Under the pieces are notes generated by a model, which made no database searches, had not been told where the DNA came from, and saw nothing but the letters and a program-made list of their open reading frames with translations. Of a stretch of 64,000 nucleotides of DNA, positions 1 to 8,190 are shown one piece after another. The DNA is from Dactylosporangium sp. AC04546 (lineage in GTDB: Bacteria > Actinomycetota > Actinomycetes > Mycobacteriales > Micromonosporaceae). A program made the position numbers and the translations under genes. The stretch's first letter is position 1; each line of letters begins with the position of its first letter. The stretch covers positions 1 through 64,000 of the forward strand of contig NZ_JAHYSG010000025.1 of the NCBI RefSeq assembly GCF_022095675.1, written 5' to 3'.

Positions 1-13
1 GCCTGAACGGGGG

Positions 14-1327
14 CTAGGCGGGGACCGGGGCGGTCCGGGCGGCGAGGTCGAGGGTGTAGCGGCGCTGGATCAGGATCGCGGCCAGCATGAGTGCCGCCGG
101 GACCAGGCCGAAGCCGAGGCGTACCGCCAGCAGCGCCGACGACGACTGTGGGGTCGGCTCGTCCGAGGCGCTGGCGACGAAGCCGCCGACGGCGAGGCAG
201 GCCGCGTAGACGTACGGGCCGAGGGCGCCGCCCAGGGCGTCGGCCGCGGTCCACACGCCCGTGTAGCCGCCCGCCTTGGCCGGGCCGTCGGGGCCCGCGG
301 CGGCGATCACGTCCGGGACCATTGAGAACGGCAGGAGCTGCATCGCGGCGAAGGCGATCCCCAGCACCGCGACCGCCGCCACGAGGATCACCAGGCCGGC
401 CGTGGCGCCCAGCGCCAGCACCAGCGAACCCCCGACGAACGTCAGCTGGGCGGCGAGCAGGCCCCGCTGCTTGCCGAAGCGGCGGGCGAAGGCCACCCAC
501 AGCGGCGTGGTGAGGATCGCCGGGGCGACGAACGCCGCCACCAGGACCGTGGTCAGGGCGGGGCGGTCCAGCTCGTACTCGGTGTAGTACGGCACCGCGG
601 CGAGGACCAGGTGGGTGGTGGTCGACATCGCGAGGTACGAGGTCACCAAGGCGCGGAACTGCCGGTCGCGCAGCGCCGTGAGCAGGCCGCCGTGGGAGGG
701 TGTGGGGGGCGTGAGCGGTGCGGCGCGGGCCAGGCGGGTCACGCCGAGGACGCCGACCAGCATCGCGGCCAGCATGGTCACGCCCAGGACGACGCCCATC
801 GTGCCGTAGCCGGCGCGGGCGAGCAGCGGGGCGGCCACGCCGCTGAGCAGGATGCCGACGGTCAGCACGACCATGCGGAACCCCATGAGGCGGGTCCGCT
901 CGTGGTAGCCGATGGCGAGGTCGGCCGGCGTGCTGAGATAGGGCACCTGGTATGCGGCGAAGAGGAGGTTCCCGGCGATGAACGCCACCGCGACCCACAG
1001 GGCGGCGCCGGGGCCGCGCAGCCCGTTCGGTACCGCGAACAGGACGGCGAACGCGACGGCCAGGCCGCAGCCGAGCAGCAGCAGGCGGCGGCGGTGGCCG
1101 TGGCGCGCCAGGTCGGCGTCGGAGAGCCGGCCCACCCACGGGTGCAGCACCACGTCGGCGATCTTGGGCACCAGCAGGGCGAACCCGGCGAGGAGGGGTG
1201 CGACGGCGAGGACGTCGGTCATGAAGTACAGCAGGAGAAGCCCGGGCACCGTGACCCACACGCCCATGCCGACCGAGCCGGTCGCGAAGGGCAGCAGGCC
1301 GCGTAGCGGCAGGCGGGTGTCCGTCAT
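14..1327 (-). CDS. MFS transporter, GPH (sugar/cation symporter)-like
   Basis: A 437-residue integral membrane carrier with about 12 hydrophobic segments. The N-terminal half carries the segment ending LLLYFMTDVL followed by a cytoplasmic loop GRLSDADLARHGHRRR, which resembles the loop 2-3 signature of GPH/MelB-type symporters rather than drug exporters. The ATG at 1327 is chosen because it places the first transmembrane helix about 12 residues in; a longer reading runs through the regulator upstream and is spurious. It is transcribed divergently from the TetR gene at 1413, and a palindrome (1384-1401) sits between them, so control by that regulator is likely. Substrate is not evident; by context it may import the compound degraded by the enzymes at 2.0-5.0 kb. 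Confidence 0.85.
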   Translation of the reverse strand: MTDTRLPLRGLLPFATGSVGMGVWVTVPGLLLLYFMTDVLAVAPLLAGFALLVPKIADVVLHPWVGRLSDADLARHGHRRRLLLLGCGLAVAFAVLFAVPNGLRGPGAALWVAVAFIAGNLLFAAYQVPYLSTPADLAIGYHERTRLMGFRMVVLTVGILLSGVAAPLLARAGYGTMGVVLGVTMLAAMLVGVLGVTRLARAAPLTPPTPSHGGLLTALRDRQFRALVTSYLAMSTTTHLVLAAVPYYTEYELDRPALTTVLVAAFVAPAILTTPLWVAFARRFGKQRGLLAAQLTFVGGSLVLALGATAGLVILVAAVAVLGIAFAAMQLLPFSMVPDVIAAAGPDGPAKAGGYTGVWTAADALGGALGPYVYAACLAVGGFVASASDEPTPQSSSALLAVRLGFGLVPAALMLAAILIQRRYTLDLAARTAPVPA

Positions 1328-1383
1328 CGACCGCTCCCTAGCCTCTTCCCTCGGGCCGTGGCCTTCGGCTCCTGGCCTGGCTA

Positions 1384-1401
1384 ATCCAACGTGCGATGGA
1401 T
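1384..1401. promoter_or_regulatory. Candidate TetR operator, MFS/TetR intergenic
   Basis: ATCCAACGTGCGATGGAT: 5-bp inverted ends (ATCCA/TGGAT) in an 18-bp frame. It matches 13 of 18 positions of the perfect palindrome at 2926-2943 in front of the monooxygenase gene. It lies 11 bp before the TetR start and 56 bp before the MFS start, as expected for an autoregulated divergent promoter. Confidence 0.6.
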
Positions 1402-1412
1402 AATAGGCGACG

Positions 1413-2024
1413 ATGGACGACATGAACACCCCGCGCCGCCGGCCCGGCCGCCCGCCGCGGGCCGACCCGCAGGCGACCCGCGAGCGGATCGTCGCGCTCG
1501 CCACCGGCCTGTTCGCCCGCCACGGCTTCGACGCGGTGAGCGTGCGGCAGGTCGCGGACGCGGCCGGCGTCGACGTAGCGACGGTGCACCACCACACGGG
1601 CGGCAAGGCGGTGCTGTACGAGGCCTGCTTCGCCCGCGTCTTCGCGGCCGAGCAGCGGGCGCTGGAGCCGGTGCTGGACGGGTCGCCGGACCTGCACCGG
1701 GTGCTGGACGCGTTCCTGGACTTCCTGGAGGAGTGGCCGGAGAACACGGGCCTGTGGCTGCGCCGCTGGCTCGACCCGACCCGCCACGGAGGCATCGACG
1801 AGCGCTACGCGATGCCGCTGTACGAGCGGGTCGAGCGCCTGCTGGCCGCGGCGGGCGAACCGCACCCGCGCATCGCCGTGCGGAGCCTGATCTGGGCCGT
1901 CCACGCCCACGCCGTGCGGGCCCTGCACGGCGAGGTGCCTGAGGAGGAGCGCGCGGCCCTGCGCGAGTTCGCGCACCGCTGGGTGTCGCGGATGTACCCG
2001 TCAGCCGCGCAGGCCGTCCGCTGA
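1413..2024 (+). CDS. TetR/AcrR family transcriptional regulator
   Basis: 203 residues. The N-terminus is basic (RRRPGRPPRADPQATRERI), followed by a TetR helix-turn-helix at about residues 20-65 (LFARHGFDAVSVRQVADAAGVDVATVHHHTGGKAVLYE), with HHH in place of the usual YYHF. The remaining helical part is the ligand/dimer domain. An in-frame ATG at 1422 is an alternative start. The gene is divergent from the MFS carrier and its last 24 bp overlap the convergent crotonase gene. A repressor role for the MFS gene and for the 2935 monooxygenase operon is inferred from matching palindromes at both promoters. Confidence 0.88.
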   Translation: MDDMNTPRRRPGRPPRADPQATRERIVALATGLFARHGFDAVSVRQVADAAGVDVATVHHHTGGKAVLYEACFARVFAAEQRALEPVLDGSPDLHRVLDAFLDFLEEWPENTGLWLRRWLDPTRHGGIDERYAMPLYERVERLLAAAGEPHPRIAVRSLIWAVHAHAVRALHGEVPEEERAALREFAHRWVSRMYPSAAQAVR

Positions 2025-2819
2025 GATGCCGAACATCTCGTGGGCGACGCCGAAGCCCAGGTCGTGGACCAGCCGGCGCTTCCACGGACGCTGGACGATC
2101 GCGTGGGTAAGACGCCGGGCCGCGCGGGGGCTGCGCATGATGCGCTCGGCGATCTCCCAGGCTCGCGGCAGCAGCCGCTCGGCCGGCAGCACCTCGTTGA
2201 CCAGGCCGAGCTCGAGCGCCTGGCGGGCGCCGATCGGCTCGCCGGTGTAGAGGTGGTACGCGGCCCGCTTGGTGCCGAGCAGCTCCTGCAGCGTCAGCTG
2301 CTGGCCGTCGCCCGGTGCGACCCCGGTGGGCAGGTGGGGGTCGACGATCGTGGCGGTCTCGGCGGCCAGGGTGATGTCGCACAGCAGCGCGAACTCGGTG
2401 TGCGCGATGCTCGGCCCGTTGATCGCGGCGATCGTCGGGATGTCGATGCCGAAGACGAAGTTCTCCAGCAGCTTGATCGCGTCGTAGTAGGTGCGCTCGT
2501 AGGCGAAGTCCTTCGGGCGGGCCTCGCGCATGAGCTTGCGGGTCGCCTCGCCCGCGTCGGCCGCGTCCGGGGTCGGCGGCAGGGTGAGCCACTGGTCGCC
2601 GGTGCCGGTGAGGATCAGCACCTCGTTGTCCGGGTCGTTGCCGATCTCCTGCCAGGCCTGGCCCCAGGCGTTGTGCACGGCGAAGCCGAACTGGGCGGGG
2701 CCGCCGTCCGTGTGCATCCGCAGTTCGAGGATGCCGTCGCGGCGGTGCATCACGAAGTATTCGGCGTACTTCTCGGCGTACGACTCGAGGCGGGGGCGCG
2801 GGACGTATTCCTCGGGCAT
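2001..2819 (-). CDS. Crotonase-fold hydrolase, 6-oxocamphor hydrolase-like
   Basis: 272 residues of enoyl-CoA hydratase/isomerase superfamily. It looks closer to the Rhodococcus 6-oxocamphor hydrolase (a retro-Claisenase cleaving beta-diketones) than to true CoA hydratases: the segments VLILTGTGD, PHLPTGVAPGDG and LGFGVAHEMF parallel that enzyme. Residues H49, H162, D171 and E261 fall where I recall His45, His145, Asp154 and Glu244 in the Rhodococcus protein. The product would be a C-C bond hydrolase acting on a cyclic diketone without CoA. It is divergent from a flavin monooxygenase and SDR, giving a consistent ketone-degradation set. The alternative is an ordinary enoyl-CoA hydratase, but the usual oxyanion and Glu pattern is less evident. 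Confidence 0.8.
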   Translation of the reverse strand: MPEEYVPRPRLESYAEKYAEYFVMHRRDGILELRMHTDGGPAQFGFAVHNAWGQAWQEIGNDPDNEVLILTGTGDQWLTLPPTPDAADAGEATRKLMREARPKDFAYERTYYDAIKLLENFVFGIDIPTIAAINGPSIAHTEFALLCDITLAAETATIVDPHLPTGVAPGDGQQLTLQELLGTKRAAYHLYTGEPIGARQALELGLVNEVLPAERLLPRAWEIAERIMRSPRAARRLTHAIVQRPWKRRLVHDLGFGVAHEMFGISADGLRG

Positions 2820-2846
2820 GGTGCCACCTTCGCTGCGCGATGAAGT

Positions 2847-2880
2847 GGAGCAGTGCTCCGAATATATCGAGCACTGCTCC
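2847..2880. promoter_or_regulatory. Twin palindromic operator, crotonase/monooxygenase intergenic
   Basis: A perfect 12-bp inverted repeat (GGAGCAGTGCTC at 2847-2858, GAGCACTGCTCC at 2869-2880). Each arm is itself an 11-bp palindrome GAGCAsTGCTC, with centres at 2853 and 2874, exactly 21 bp apart or two helical turns. This geometry fits two regulator dimers bound on one face of DNA. The binding protein is unknown; the motif differs from the ATCCAAC site 46 bp further on. Confidence 0.6.
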
Positions 2881-2925
2881 GGTTATCAACCGCAGCCTTG
2901 ACGGGCGGCGGCCGGGTGGCGCAGT

Positions 2926-2943
2926 ATCCAACACGTGTTGGAT
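2926..2943. promoter_or_regulatory. Perfect 18-bp palindrome spanning a start codon
   Basis: ATCCAACACGTGTTGGAT is fully self-complementary. Its right half begins with the GTG (2935-2937) that starts the monooxygenase gene. No Shine-Dalgarno precedes that GTG, so the mRNA may be leaderless and the palindrome would cover the transcription start. It is related to the site at 1384-1401, pointing to the TetR protein at 1413. Confidence 0.65.
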
Positions 2944-4215
2944 TATCGGGTCGCGGTCGTCGGGGCCGGACCGGCCGGGCTCGCCACCCTCAAGGCGCTG
3001 CGGGACCGGGGGATCAGCGCGGTCTGCTTCGACGCGGGGGAGCGCCCCGGCGGGCTGTGGGTGCTCGGCGGGCCGCACTCGTCGGCGTACCGGACGCTGC
3101 ACCTCAACACCAGCCGCACCCGCACCGAGTTCGCCGACTTCCCCATGCCGGCCGGCTGGCCCGACTACCCCGGCCATGAGCTCATCGCGGGATACCTGCG
3201 CGACTACGCCGAACGCTTCCGGCTGGAGACCCGGCAGCGGCACACCGTGACCCGCGTGGCCAGAGCGGACCGGCACTGGTCGGTCACCGCCGAGGGTCCA
3301 CAGGGGACGGTCACGGTCACCGTCGAGGCGGTCGTCGTGGCCAATGGGCACAACACCGTGCCGCGCCGGCCCGACCCGGCGTACCCGGGCGACCTCGCCG
3401 GCGAGCAGCTGCACAGCCACGACTACCGCGACCCGGCCCAGCTCACCGGCCGGCGCGTGCTCGTCGTCGGCGGCGGGAACTCGGCCATGGACATCGCCGT
3501 CGACGCCTCGCACGTCGCCGGCACCACCCTGCTGTCGGTGCGGCGCGGGGTGTGGATCGTCCCGAAGTACCTCTTCGGCAAGCCCTCCGACACGCTCAAC
3601 GGGGCGCTCGCCAAGCGGCTGCCCTGGCGGGCCCGGCAGCGGATCAGCCAGACCATGCTGCGCCTCGCGGTCGGGCCGGTCACGCGGTACGGGCTGCCGG
3701 CGCCCACGCACGGGTTCCTGCAGGACCACCCGACGCTCTCCGACGCGCTGCTGCCGCGCATCACGCACGGCGAGATCGGGGTGCGGCCGGCGATCGAGCG
3801 GCTCGACGGCGACGGTGTCGTGTTCACCGACGGCCGGCGCGACCCCGTGGACCTCATCGTGTGGTGCACCGGCTACCGGGTGGAGCTGCCGTTCCTGGAC
3901 CCGGCGCTGCTCGGGCCGGACGGGGCTGCGTCGCTCCCGCTGTACCGCCACATCTTCCACCTCGACGAAGAAGGACTGATGTTCGTCGGCCTGATGCAGT
4001 CCACCGGCGCCGCCCTGCCCGTCGTCGAGGCGCAGGCCCGGCTGGTCGCGGCCCGGCTGGCGGGCACCTACCGGCTGCCGTCCCCGCAGCGGCAGCGCGA
4101 CGACTGCGCCGCGGAGCTGCGCGCCGCGCGGGAGCGGTGGGGCGAACGGCGGCCCGCCATGCGCATCGACTTCGACGCGTACCTCGCCCTCGCCGCCGCG
4201 GAGCTGCGCGCATGA
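2935..4215 (+). CDS. Flavin-containing monooxygenase (FMO/CzcO-type)
   Basis: 426 residues. The FAD-binding GAGPAG lies at about residues 10-15. The FMO fingerprint appears as LAGEQLHSHDY near residue 155 (G-x3-H-x3-Y, with Leu where Phe is usual). The NADPH-binding motif VVGGGNSAMDIA follows. The short N-terminus before GAGPAG supports the GTG at 2935. Predicted to use NADPH and O2 to oxygenate a ketone (Baeyer-Villiger-like) or a heteroatom. It overlaps the next gene by ATGA, so the two are translationally coupled. With the SDR (alcohol to ketone) and the oxocamphor-hydrolase-like enzyme it fits alicyclic ketone breakdown; substrate is inferred only. Confidence 0.85.
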   Translation: MLDYRVAVVGAGPAGLATLKALRDRGISAVCFDAGERPGGLWVLGGPHSSAYRTLHLNTSRTRTEFADFPMPAGWPDYPGHELIAGYLRDYAERFRLETRQRHTVTRVARADRHWSVTAEGPQGTVTVTVEAVVVANGHNTVPRRPDPAYPGDLAGEQLHSHDYRDPAQLTGRRVLVVGGGNSAMDIAVDASHVAGTTLLSVRRGVWIVPKYLFGKPSDTLNGALAKRLPWRARQRISQTMLRLAVGPVTRYGLPAPTHGFLQDHPTLSDALLPRITHGEIGVRPAIERLDGDGVVFTDGRRDPVDLIVWCTGYRVELPFLDPALLGPDGAASLPLYRHIFHLDEEGLMFVGLMQSTGAALPVVEAQARLVAARLAGTYRLPSPQRQRDDCAAELRAARERWGERRPAMRIDFDAYLALAAAELRA

Positions 4216-5027
4216 ACAACAAGGGCATGAACGGCAAGCGGGTCATCGTCACCGGCGCCAACGGCACCTTCGGCAGGCTCCTCACCCGCCGGTTCACCGA
4301 GGCCGGCGCCACCGTCGTCGGCATCGACCTGGCCGCCGCCCCCGGCGTGCTCGCCTGCGACCTCACCACCACGGCCGTGCCGGGCGTCGTCGAGCGGGCC
4401 GTCGCCGAGCTCGGCGGGCTCGACCTGCTCGTCAACAACGCCGGCGTCGGCGGGCCGGCCCCGGCCGAGCTGGCGCCCGACACCGTCGTGAAGCGGCAGC
4501 TGGAGGTGAACCTGCTCGCCGCCTGGCGGACCACCGCCGCCGCCCTGCCGGCGCTGGAGGCCGGCCGCGGCCGGGTCGTGTTCGTCGCCAGCCGGATGGC
4601 GGTGCTGCCACTGCCGCTCGCCGCCGCGTACGGGGTGAGCAAGCGCGCCCTCGTCGCGTACGCCGACGCGCTGCGCCTGGAGGTCGGCAGCCACGTCGGG
4701 GTCAGCGTCGTCTACCCGAGCATGGTCGCGTCGCCGATCCACGACAGCACCGCCGCGGCGGGCCTGTCGCTCGACGGCGTCTCCCGCTACGAGCCGGCCG
4801 ACGGTGTGGTCGACGCGATCGTGCGCGCGGCCACGGCCCGGCGCGCGCCGCGGGCCGTCGCGACCACGGCCCGCGGCCGCCTCGAGATGGCGATCGCCCG
4901 GCACTTCCCGTCGCTCGCCGACGCGATGGTCCGCCGCACGGTCCGCTCCCGGCTCGCGGCGGGCGCCTTCGACGGCGCGCCCCTCGCGGCCGGCATGCGC
5001 CGCCGGTACGGTCCCCCGAACGGGTGA
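4212..5027 (+). CDS. Short-chain dehydrogenase/reductase
   Basis: 271 residues. Rossmann cofactor motif VTGANGTFG near residue 13, NNAGVGG, then the catalytic Ser region (VFVASRMAVLP) and YGVSK with Tyr and Lys four apart. The ATG at 4212 overlaps the monooxygenase stop (ATGA), so it is second in that operon. It probably interconverts an alcohol and a ketone for the neighbouring monooxygenase. The Ser position reads VAS rather than the most common ISS, which is tolerated in the family. Confidence 0.85.
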   Translation: MNNKGMNGKRVIVTGANGTFGRLLTRRFTEAGATVVGIDLAAAPGVLACDLTTTAVPGVVERAVAELGGLDLLVNNAGVGGPAPAELAPDTVVKRQLEVNLLAAWRTTAAALPALEAGRGRVVFVASRMAVLPLPLAAAYGVSKRALVAYADALRLEVGSHVGVSVVYPSMVASPIHDSTAAAGLSLDGVSRYEPADGVVDAIVRAATARRAPRAVATTARGRLEMAIARHFPSLADAMVRRTVRSRLAAGAFDGAPLAAGMRRRYGPPNG

Positions 5028-5096
5028 CCCGCTTGACGAATCGCCCACCTGCCACCCGGCGGTCGCCGTAGCCTCGACCGCGGGGGTGAACGGGGG

Positions 5097-5756
5097 ATGA
5101 TTCGCAGGTCGATGGCCGTCGTGCTGGGACTGGCCGCTCTCACGCTGGCAGGGTGCGCGCCCGCCCACGGGTTCGCGGCGCCGCTGCCGTCCGCGTCGCC
5201 GACCGACCTGCAGCCGGGCCTGCTGGGCGCGGGAGACCTGCCACAGGGATACATCCGCATCGCCTCGGTGACGAATGCCGACGGTGTGGTGAGCATCGGC
5301 GGCGGTGACTTCCCCGGCTGCCCCGCACTGGAGCCGATGACGACGGAGCGCACGACGGCCGCGGCGGTGACCTACAGCCAGGGAATCACCGGGCCGTACC
5401 TCACGCACGCCCTCGTGCGGTTCCCGTCCGGCGAGGCGGCCACCTCGATGGCGAAGCTCGCTGAGACCGCGACGTCCTGCCGCCGGTTCACCCAGAACCT
5501 GGCCGGCGTCACCGTGACGTTCACGGTCGAGCCGCGCCCGGCCCCGCCGAGCCTGGCGGACCAGGCGGTGGCCCTGCGGATGACGGGCACGACGAACGTC
5601 AACCTGTCGGTGAACGCGGAGATCGTCGCCCTGCGCCGCGGCGACCTGGTGGTCTGGCTGAACGACATGTCGATCGGCACCACCCCGCCGGGCATCGCGG
5701 CCTCGCTGGCCAAGGCCGCGACGGACCGCTGCCGCCGGACGCTGCCGGGCTGCTGA
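5097..5756 (+). CDS. Secreted lipoprotein, unknown function
   Basis: 219 residues. The first 20 form a type II signal peptide with lipobox LAGC (Cys at about residue 20), so the protein should be lipid-anchored on the outside of the membrane. The mature part has paired cysteines (FPGCPALE, ATSCRRF, the C-terminal RCRRTLPGC) that may form disulfides. It resembles the small sensor-like lipoproteins common in actinomycetes, but no enzyme motif is visible. It stands alone between the SDR and an XRE regulator. Confidence 0.75.
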   Translation: MIRRSMAVVLGLAALTLAGCAPAHGFAAPLPSASPTDLQPGLLGAGDLPQGYIRIASVTNADGVVSIGGGDFPGCPALEPMTTERTTAAAVTYSQGITGPYLTHALVRFPSGEAATSMAKLAETATSCRRFTQNLAGVTVTFTVEPRPAPPSLADQAVALRMTGTTNVNLSVNAEIVALRRGDLVVWLNDMSIGTTPPGIAASLAKAATDRCRRTLPGC

Positions 5757-5799
5757 CCGGCCGTTTGATGACCGGCGCCGTCGGTCGTAGCGTCGAGCG

Positions 5800-6654
5800 A
5801 TGGACAGCCGAGCCGAGATCCGCGACTTCCTCACCACCCGGCGGGCCAGGGTCACCCCGGAGCAGGCGGGGCTGCCTGCCTACGGCGGCCATCGCCGCGT
5901 GACGGGCCTGCGCCGGGAGGAGGTGGCGCTGCTCGCCGGGGTGAGCGTCGACTACTACACCCGGCTCGAGCGGGGCAACCTGTCCGGCGTCTCCGACGGT
6001 GTGCTGGAGGGCCTCGCGCGGGCGCTGCGGCTCGACGAGGCCGAACGCGCGCACCTGTTCGACCTGGCCCGGGCCGCGAACACGACCCCGTCGACCGTCC
6101 GCGCCCGCCGCCGGCCCACGTCGCAGCTGCGCCCGGCGGTGCAGCGGCTGCTGGACGTGATGGCGATGGCACCGGCGTACGTGCGCAACGGCCGCCTCGA
6201 CGTCCTCGGCGCCAACGCGCTGGGGCGGGCGGTGTTCGCGCCGCTGTTCGCCGCGGCGGGCCCGCCGAACATCGCCCGGTTCATCTTCCTCGACCCGGCC
6301 AGCCAGGCGTTCTACCGCGACTGGGAGCCCCTTGCCGGTGACACCGTCGCGCTGCTGCGCGCGGAGGCCGGCCGGGATCCGTACGACCGGGCGCTGACCG
6401 ACCTCATCGGGGAGCTGTCGACCCGCAGCGAGGTGTTCCGCACCTGGTGGGCGGCGCACAACGTGCGGCTGCACCGCTCCGGGGTCAAGCACCTGCACCA
6501 TCCCGAGGTCGGCGACCTGACCCTGGCGTACGAGTCACTCGACCTGACCACCGACCTCGGCCTGCGCCTCAACGCCTACACCGCCGAGCCCGGGTCGCCG
6601 TCCCAGGAGGCGCTGGATCTGCTCGCCAGCTGGACCGCGGCCCCGGCCCGCTGA
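5800..6654 (+). CDS. XRE regulator with MmyB-like ligand-binding domain (copy 1)
   Basis: 284 residues. Residues 1-80 form the helix-turn-helix (GLRREEVALLAGVSVDYYTRLERGN); the remainder is the MmyB-like PAS-type domain (YVRNGRLDVLGANALGRAVF, FLDPASQAFYRDWE, AAHNVRLHRSGVKHLHHPEVG). The protein is strikingly similar to the product of 56140-57018, sharing nearly all of the first 95 residues. A GGTTCTGCCAGTACC palindrome lies just after its stop and before the DUF2255/aldo-keto reductase/cupin operon, which is the likely target. Family members sense small lipophilic ligands; the ligand here is unknown. Confidence 0.88.
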   Translation: MDSRAEIRDFLTTRRARVTPEQAGLPAYGGHRRVTGLRREEVALLAGVSVDYYTRLERGNLSGVSDGVLEGLARALRLDEAERAHLFDLARAANTTPSTVRARRRPTSQLRPAVQRLLDVMAMAPAYVRNGRLDVLGANALGRAVFAPLFAAAGPPNIARFIFLDPASQAFYRDWEPLAGDTVALLRAEAGRDPYDRALTDLIGELSTRSEVFRTWWAAHNVRLHRSGVKHLHHPEVGDLTLAYESLDLTTDLGLRLNAYTAEPGSPSQEALDLLASWTAAPAR

Positions 6655-6658
6655 AGGG

Positions 6659-6673
6659 GGTTCTGCCAGTACC
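6659..6673. promoter_or_regulatory. Candidate MmyB-type operator (site A)
   Basis: GGTTCTGCCAGTACC, a GGTnCTG-N-CAGnACC palindrome with one mismatched pair. It lies 5 bp after the MmyB regulator stop and about 93 bp upstream of the DUF2255 start. The same pattern recurs at 57055-57069 and, more weakly, at 15354-15368, each time beside an MmyB-like gene. Confidence 0.55.
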
Positions 6674-6766
6674 CGGAACGACAGCCACTCCCGCCCACGC
6701 ACCGGCCCGGATTGGATGGGACGGGCAAGGGTAAGCGCTGAGCGACCCGCGACAAGGAGGCATGAC

Positions 6767-7144
6767 ATGGCGGCCTGGACCGACGAGGAGCTCGACCGGG
6801 TCGGCGACGCCGACGAGCTGCAGCTGGCCTCTCGCCGCGCGGACGGCACGCTGCGCCCCTACGTGACCATGTGGGTGGTCCGCACCGGCCACCAGATGTA
6901 CGTGCGCTCGGCCTACGGGCCGGCCAATCCCTGGTACCGGCGGGCGAGGGCGAGCGGCACGGGGCGGATCCGGGCAGGCGGCGTCGAACGTGACGTGACC
7001 TTCGCCGATGCGTCGGCCGGCGCCCACACCGGGATCGACGCGGCCTACCACGCCAAGTACGACCGGTACGGCCCGGCGTACGTCGGCGCCGTCGTCGGTG
7101 CCGAGGCGGCGCCGGTCACCATCCGCCTGGTCCCGGAATCCTGA
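6767..7144 (+). CDS. DUF2255 family protein
   Basis: 125 residues. The ATG at 6767 is set by AAGGAGG at 6754-6760; the longer reading from 6716 lacks a ribosome site. Typical DUF2255 features are present: WTDEELDRVGDADELQLAS at the N-terminus, then RPYVTMWVVRTG and YVRSAYGPANPWYRRA, suggesting a compact beta-barrel of the flavin-reductase/PNPOx type. Biochemical role is not established. It leads a tight cluster with an aldo-keto reductase (11 bp downstream) and a cupin, so a redox or small-molecule detoxification role is inferred. Confidence 0.85.
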   Translation: MAAWTDEELDRVGDADELQLASRRADGTLRPYVTMWVVRTGHQMYVRSAYGPANPWYRRARASGTGRIRAGGVERDVTFADASAGAHTGIDAAYHAKYDRYGPAYVGAVVGAEAAPVTIRLVPES

Positions 7145-7155
7145 AGGAGGAGTAC

Positions 7156-8190
7156 GTGGAGCACCGTCCACTGGGGCGCACCGGCGTCTCGGTCAGCAAG
7201 CTGTGCCTCGGGACCATGATGTTCGGCGCCTGGGGTACCCGGGACCACGACGAGAGCATCAGGGTCATCCACCGGGCACTCGACGCCGGGATCAACTTCG
7301 TCGACACCGCCGACGTGTACTCGCAGGGCGAGTCGGAGATCATCGTCGGCAAGGCACTCAAGGGCCGGCGGGACGACGTCGTGCTCGCCACGAAGTTCTT
7401 CATGCCGTTCGACGACGACCCGAACCACCGCGGCGGCTCGCGGCGCTGGATCATGACCGAGGTCGAGCACTCGCTGCGCCGGCTCGGCACCGACCACATC
7501 GACCTGTACCAGATGCACCGCTACGACCCCGCTGTCGACCTCGACGAGACCCTCGGCGCGCTCACCGACCTGGTCCGGGCCGGCAAGGTGCGGTACTTCG
7601 GCCACTCCACGTTCCCGGCCTCCGCGATCGTCGACGCGCAGTACGTCGCCCGCGACCGCGGCCGGGAACGCTTCGTCACCGAGCAGCCCACCTACTCGAT
7701 CCTCACCCGCAACATCGAGCACGAGATCCTGCCGCTGACCCGGCGGTACGGCATGGGCGTGCTCTCCTACAGCCCGCTCGCCGGCGGCTGGCTGTCGGGC
7801 CGCTACCGCAAGGACACCGGCCAGACCGGCCCGGCCGCCGCCGCCCGGCCCGCCGTGCGGTTCGACCTGTCCCTGCCGGAGAACCAGCGCAAGCTCGACG
7901 CCGCCGACGCGCTGGCGAAGCTGGCCGACGACGCCGGGATCAGCCTGATCGACCTGGCCATCGCCTTCGTGCTGCGCCACCCGGCCGTGACGTCGACGAT
8001 CATCGGCCCGCGCACCATGGAGCACCTCGAGTCGCAGCTCGCCGCCGCCGACGTCGCGCTCACCGACGACGTGCTCGACCGCATCGACGCGATCGTCCCG
8101 CCCGGCGTCACGCTCAACCCGGCCGACAACGGCTGGGTCAGCCCGTTCCTGCAGCCGTCCGCCCGCCGACGCGGAGGTACCGCAGCATGA
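7156..8190 (+). CDS. Aldo/keto reductase
   Basis: 344 residues starting at GTG 7156 behind AAGGAGG. TIM-barrel AKR features: FVDTADVYSQGESE (catalytic Asp and Tyr), VVLATKFFM (Lys), DLYQMHRYD (His), and the C-terminal cofactor segment STIIGPRTMEHLESQLAAADV. It resembles the YhdN/Tas-like NADPH-dependent reductases that act on aldehydes and ketones. It is middle gene of a three-gene operon and overlaps the cupin start by ATGA. Confidence 0.9.
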   Translation: MEHRPLGRTGVSVSKLCLGTMMFGAWGTRDHDESIRVIHRALDAGINFVDTADVYSQGESEIIVGKALKGRRDDVVLATKFFMPFDDDPNHRGGSRRWIMTEVEHSLRRLGTDHIDLYQMHRYDPAVDLDETLGALTDLVRAGKVRYFGHSTFPASAIVDAQYVARDRGRERFVTEQPTYSILTRNIEHEILPLTRRYGMGVLSYSPLAGGWLSGRYRKDTGQTGPAAAARPAVRFDLSLPENQRKLDAADALAKLADDAGISLIDLAIAFVLRHPAVTSTIIGPRTMEHLESQLAAADVALTDDVLDRIDAIVPPGVTLNPADNGWVSPFLQPSARRRGGTAA

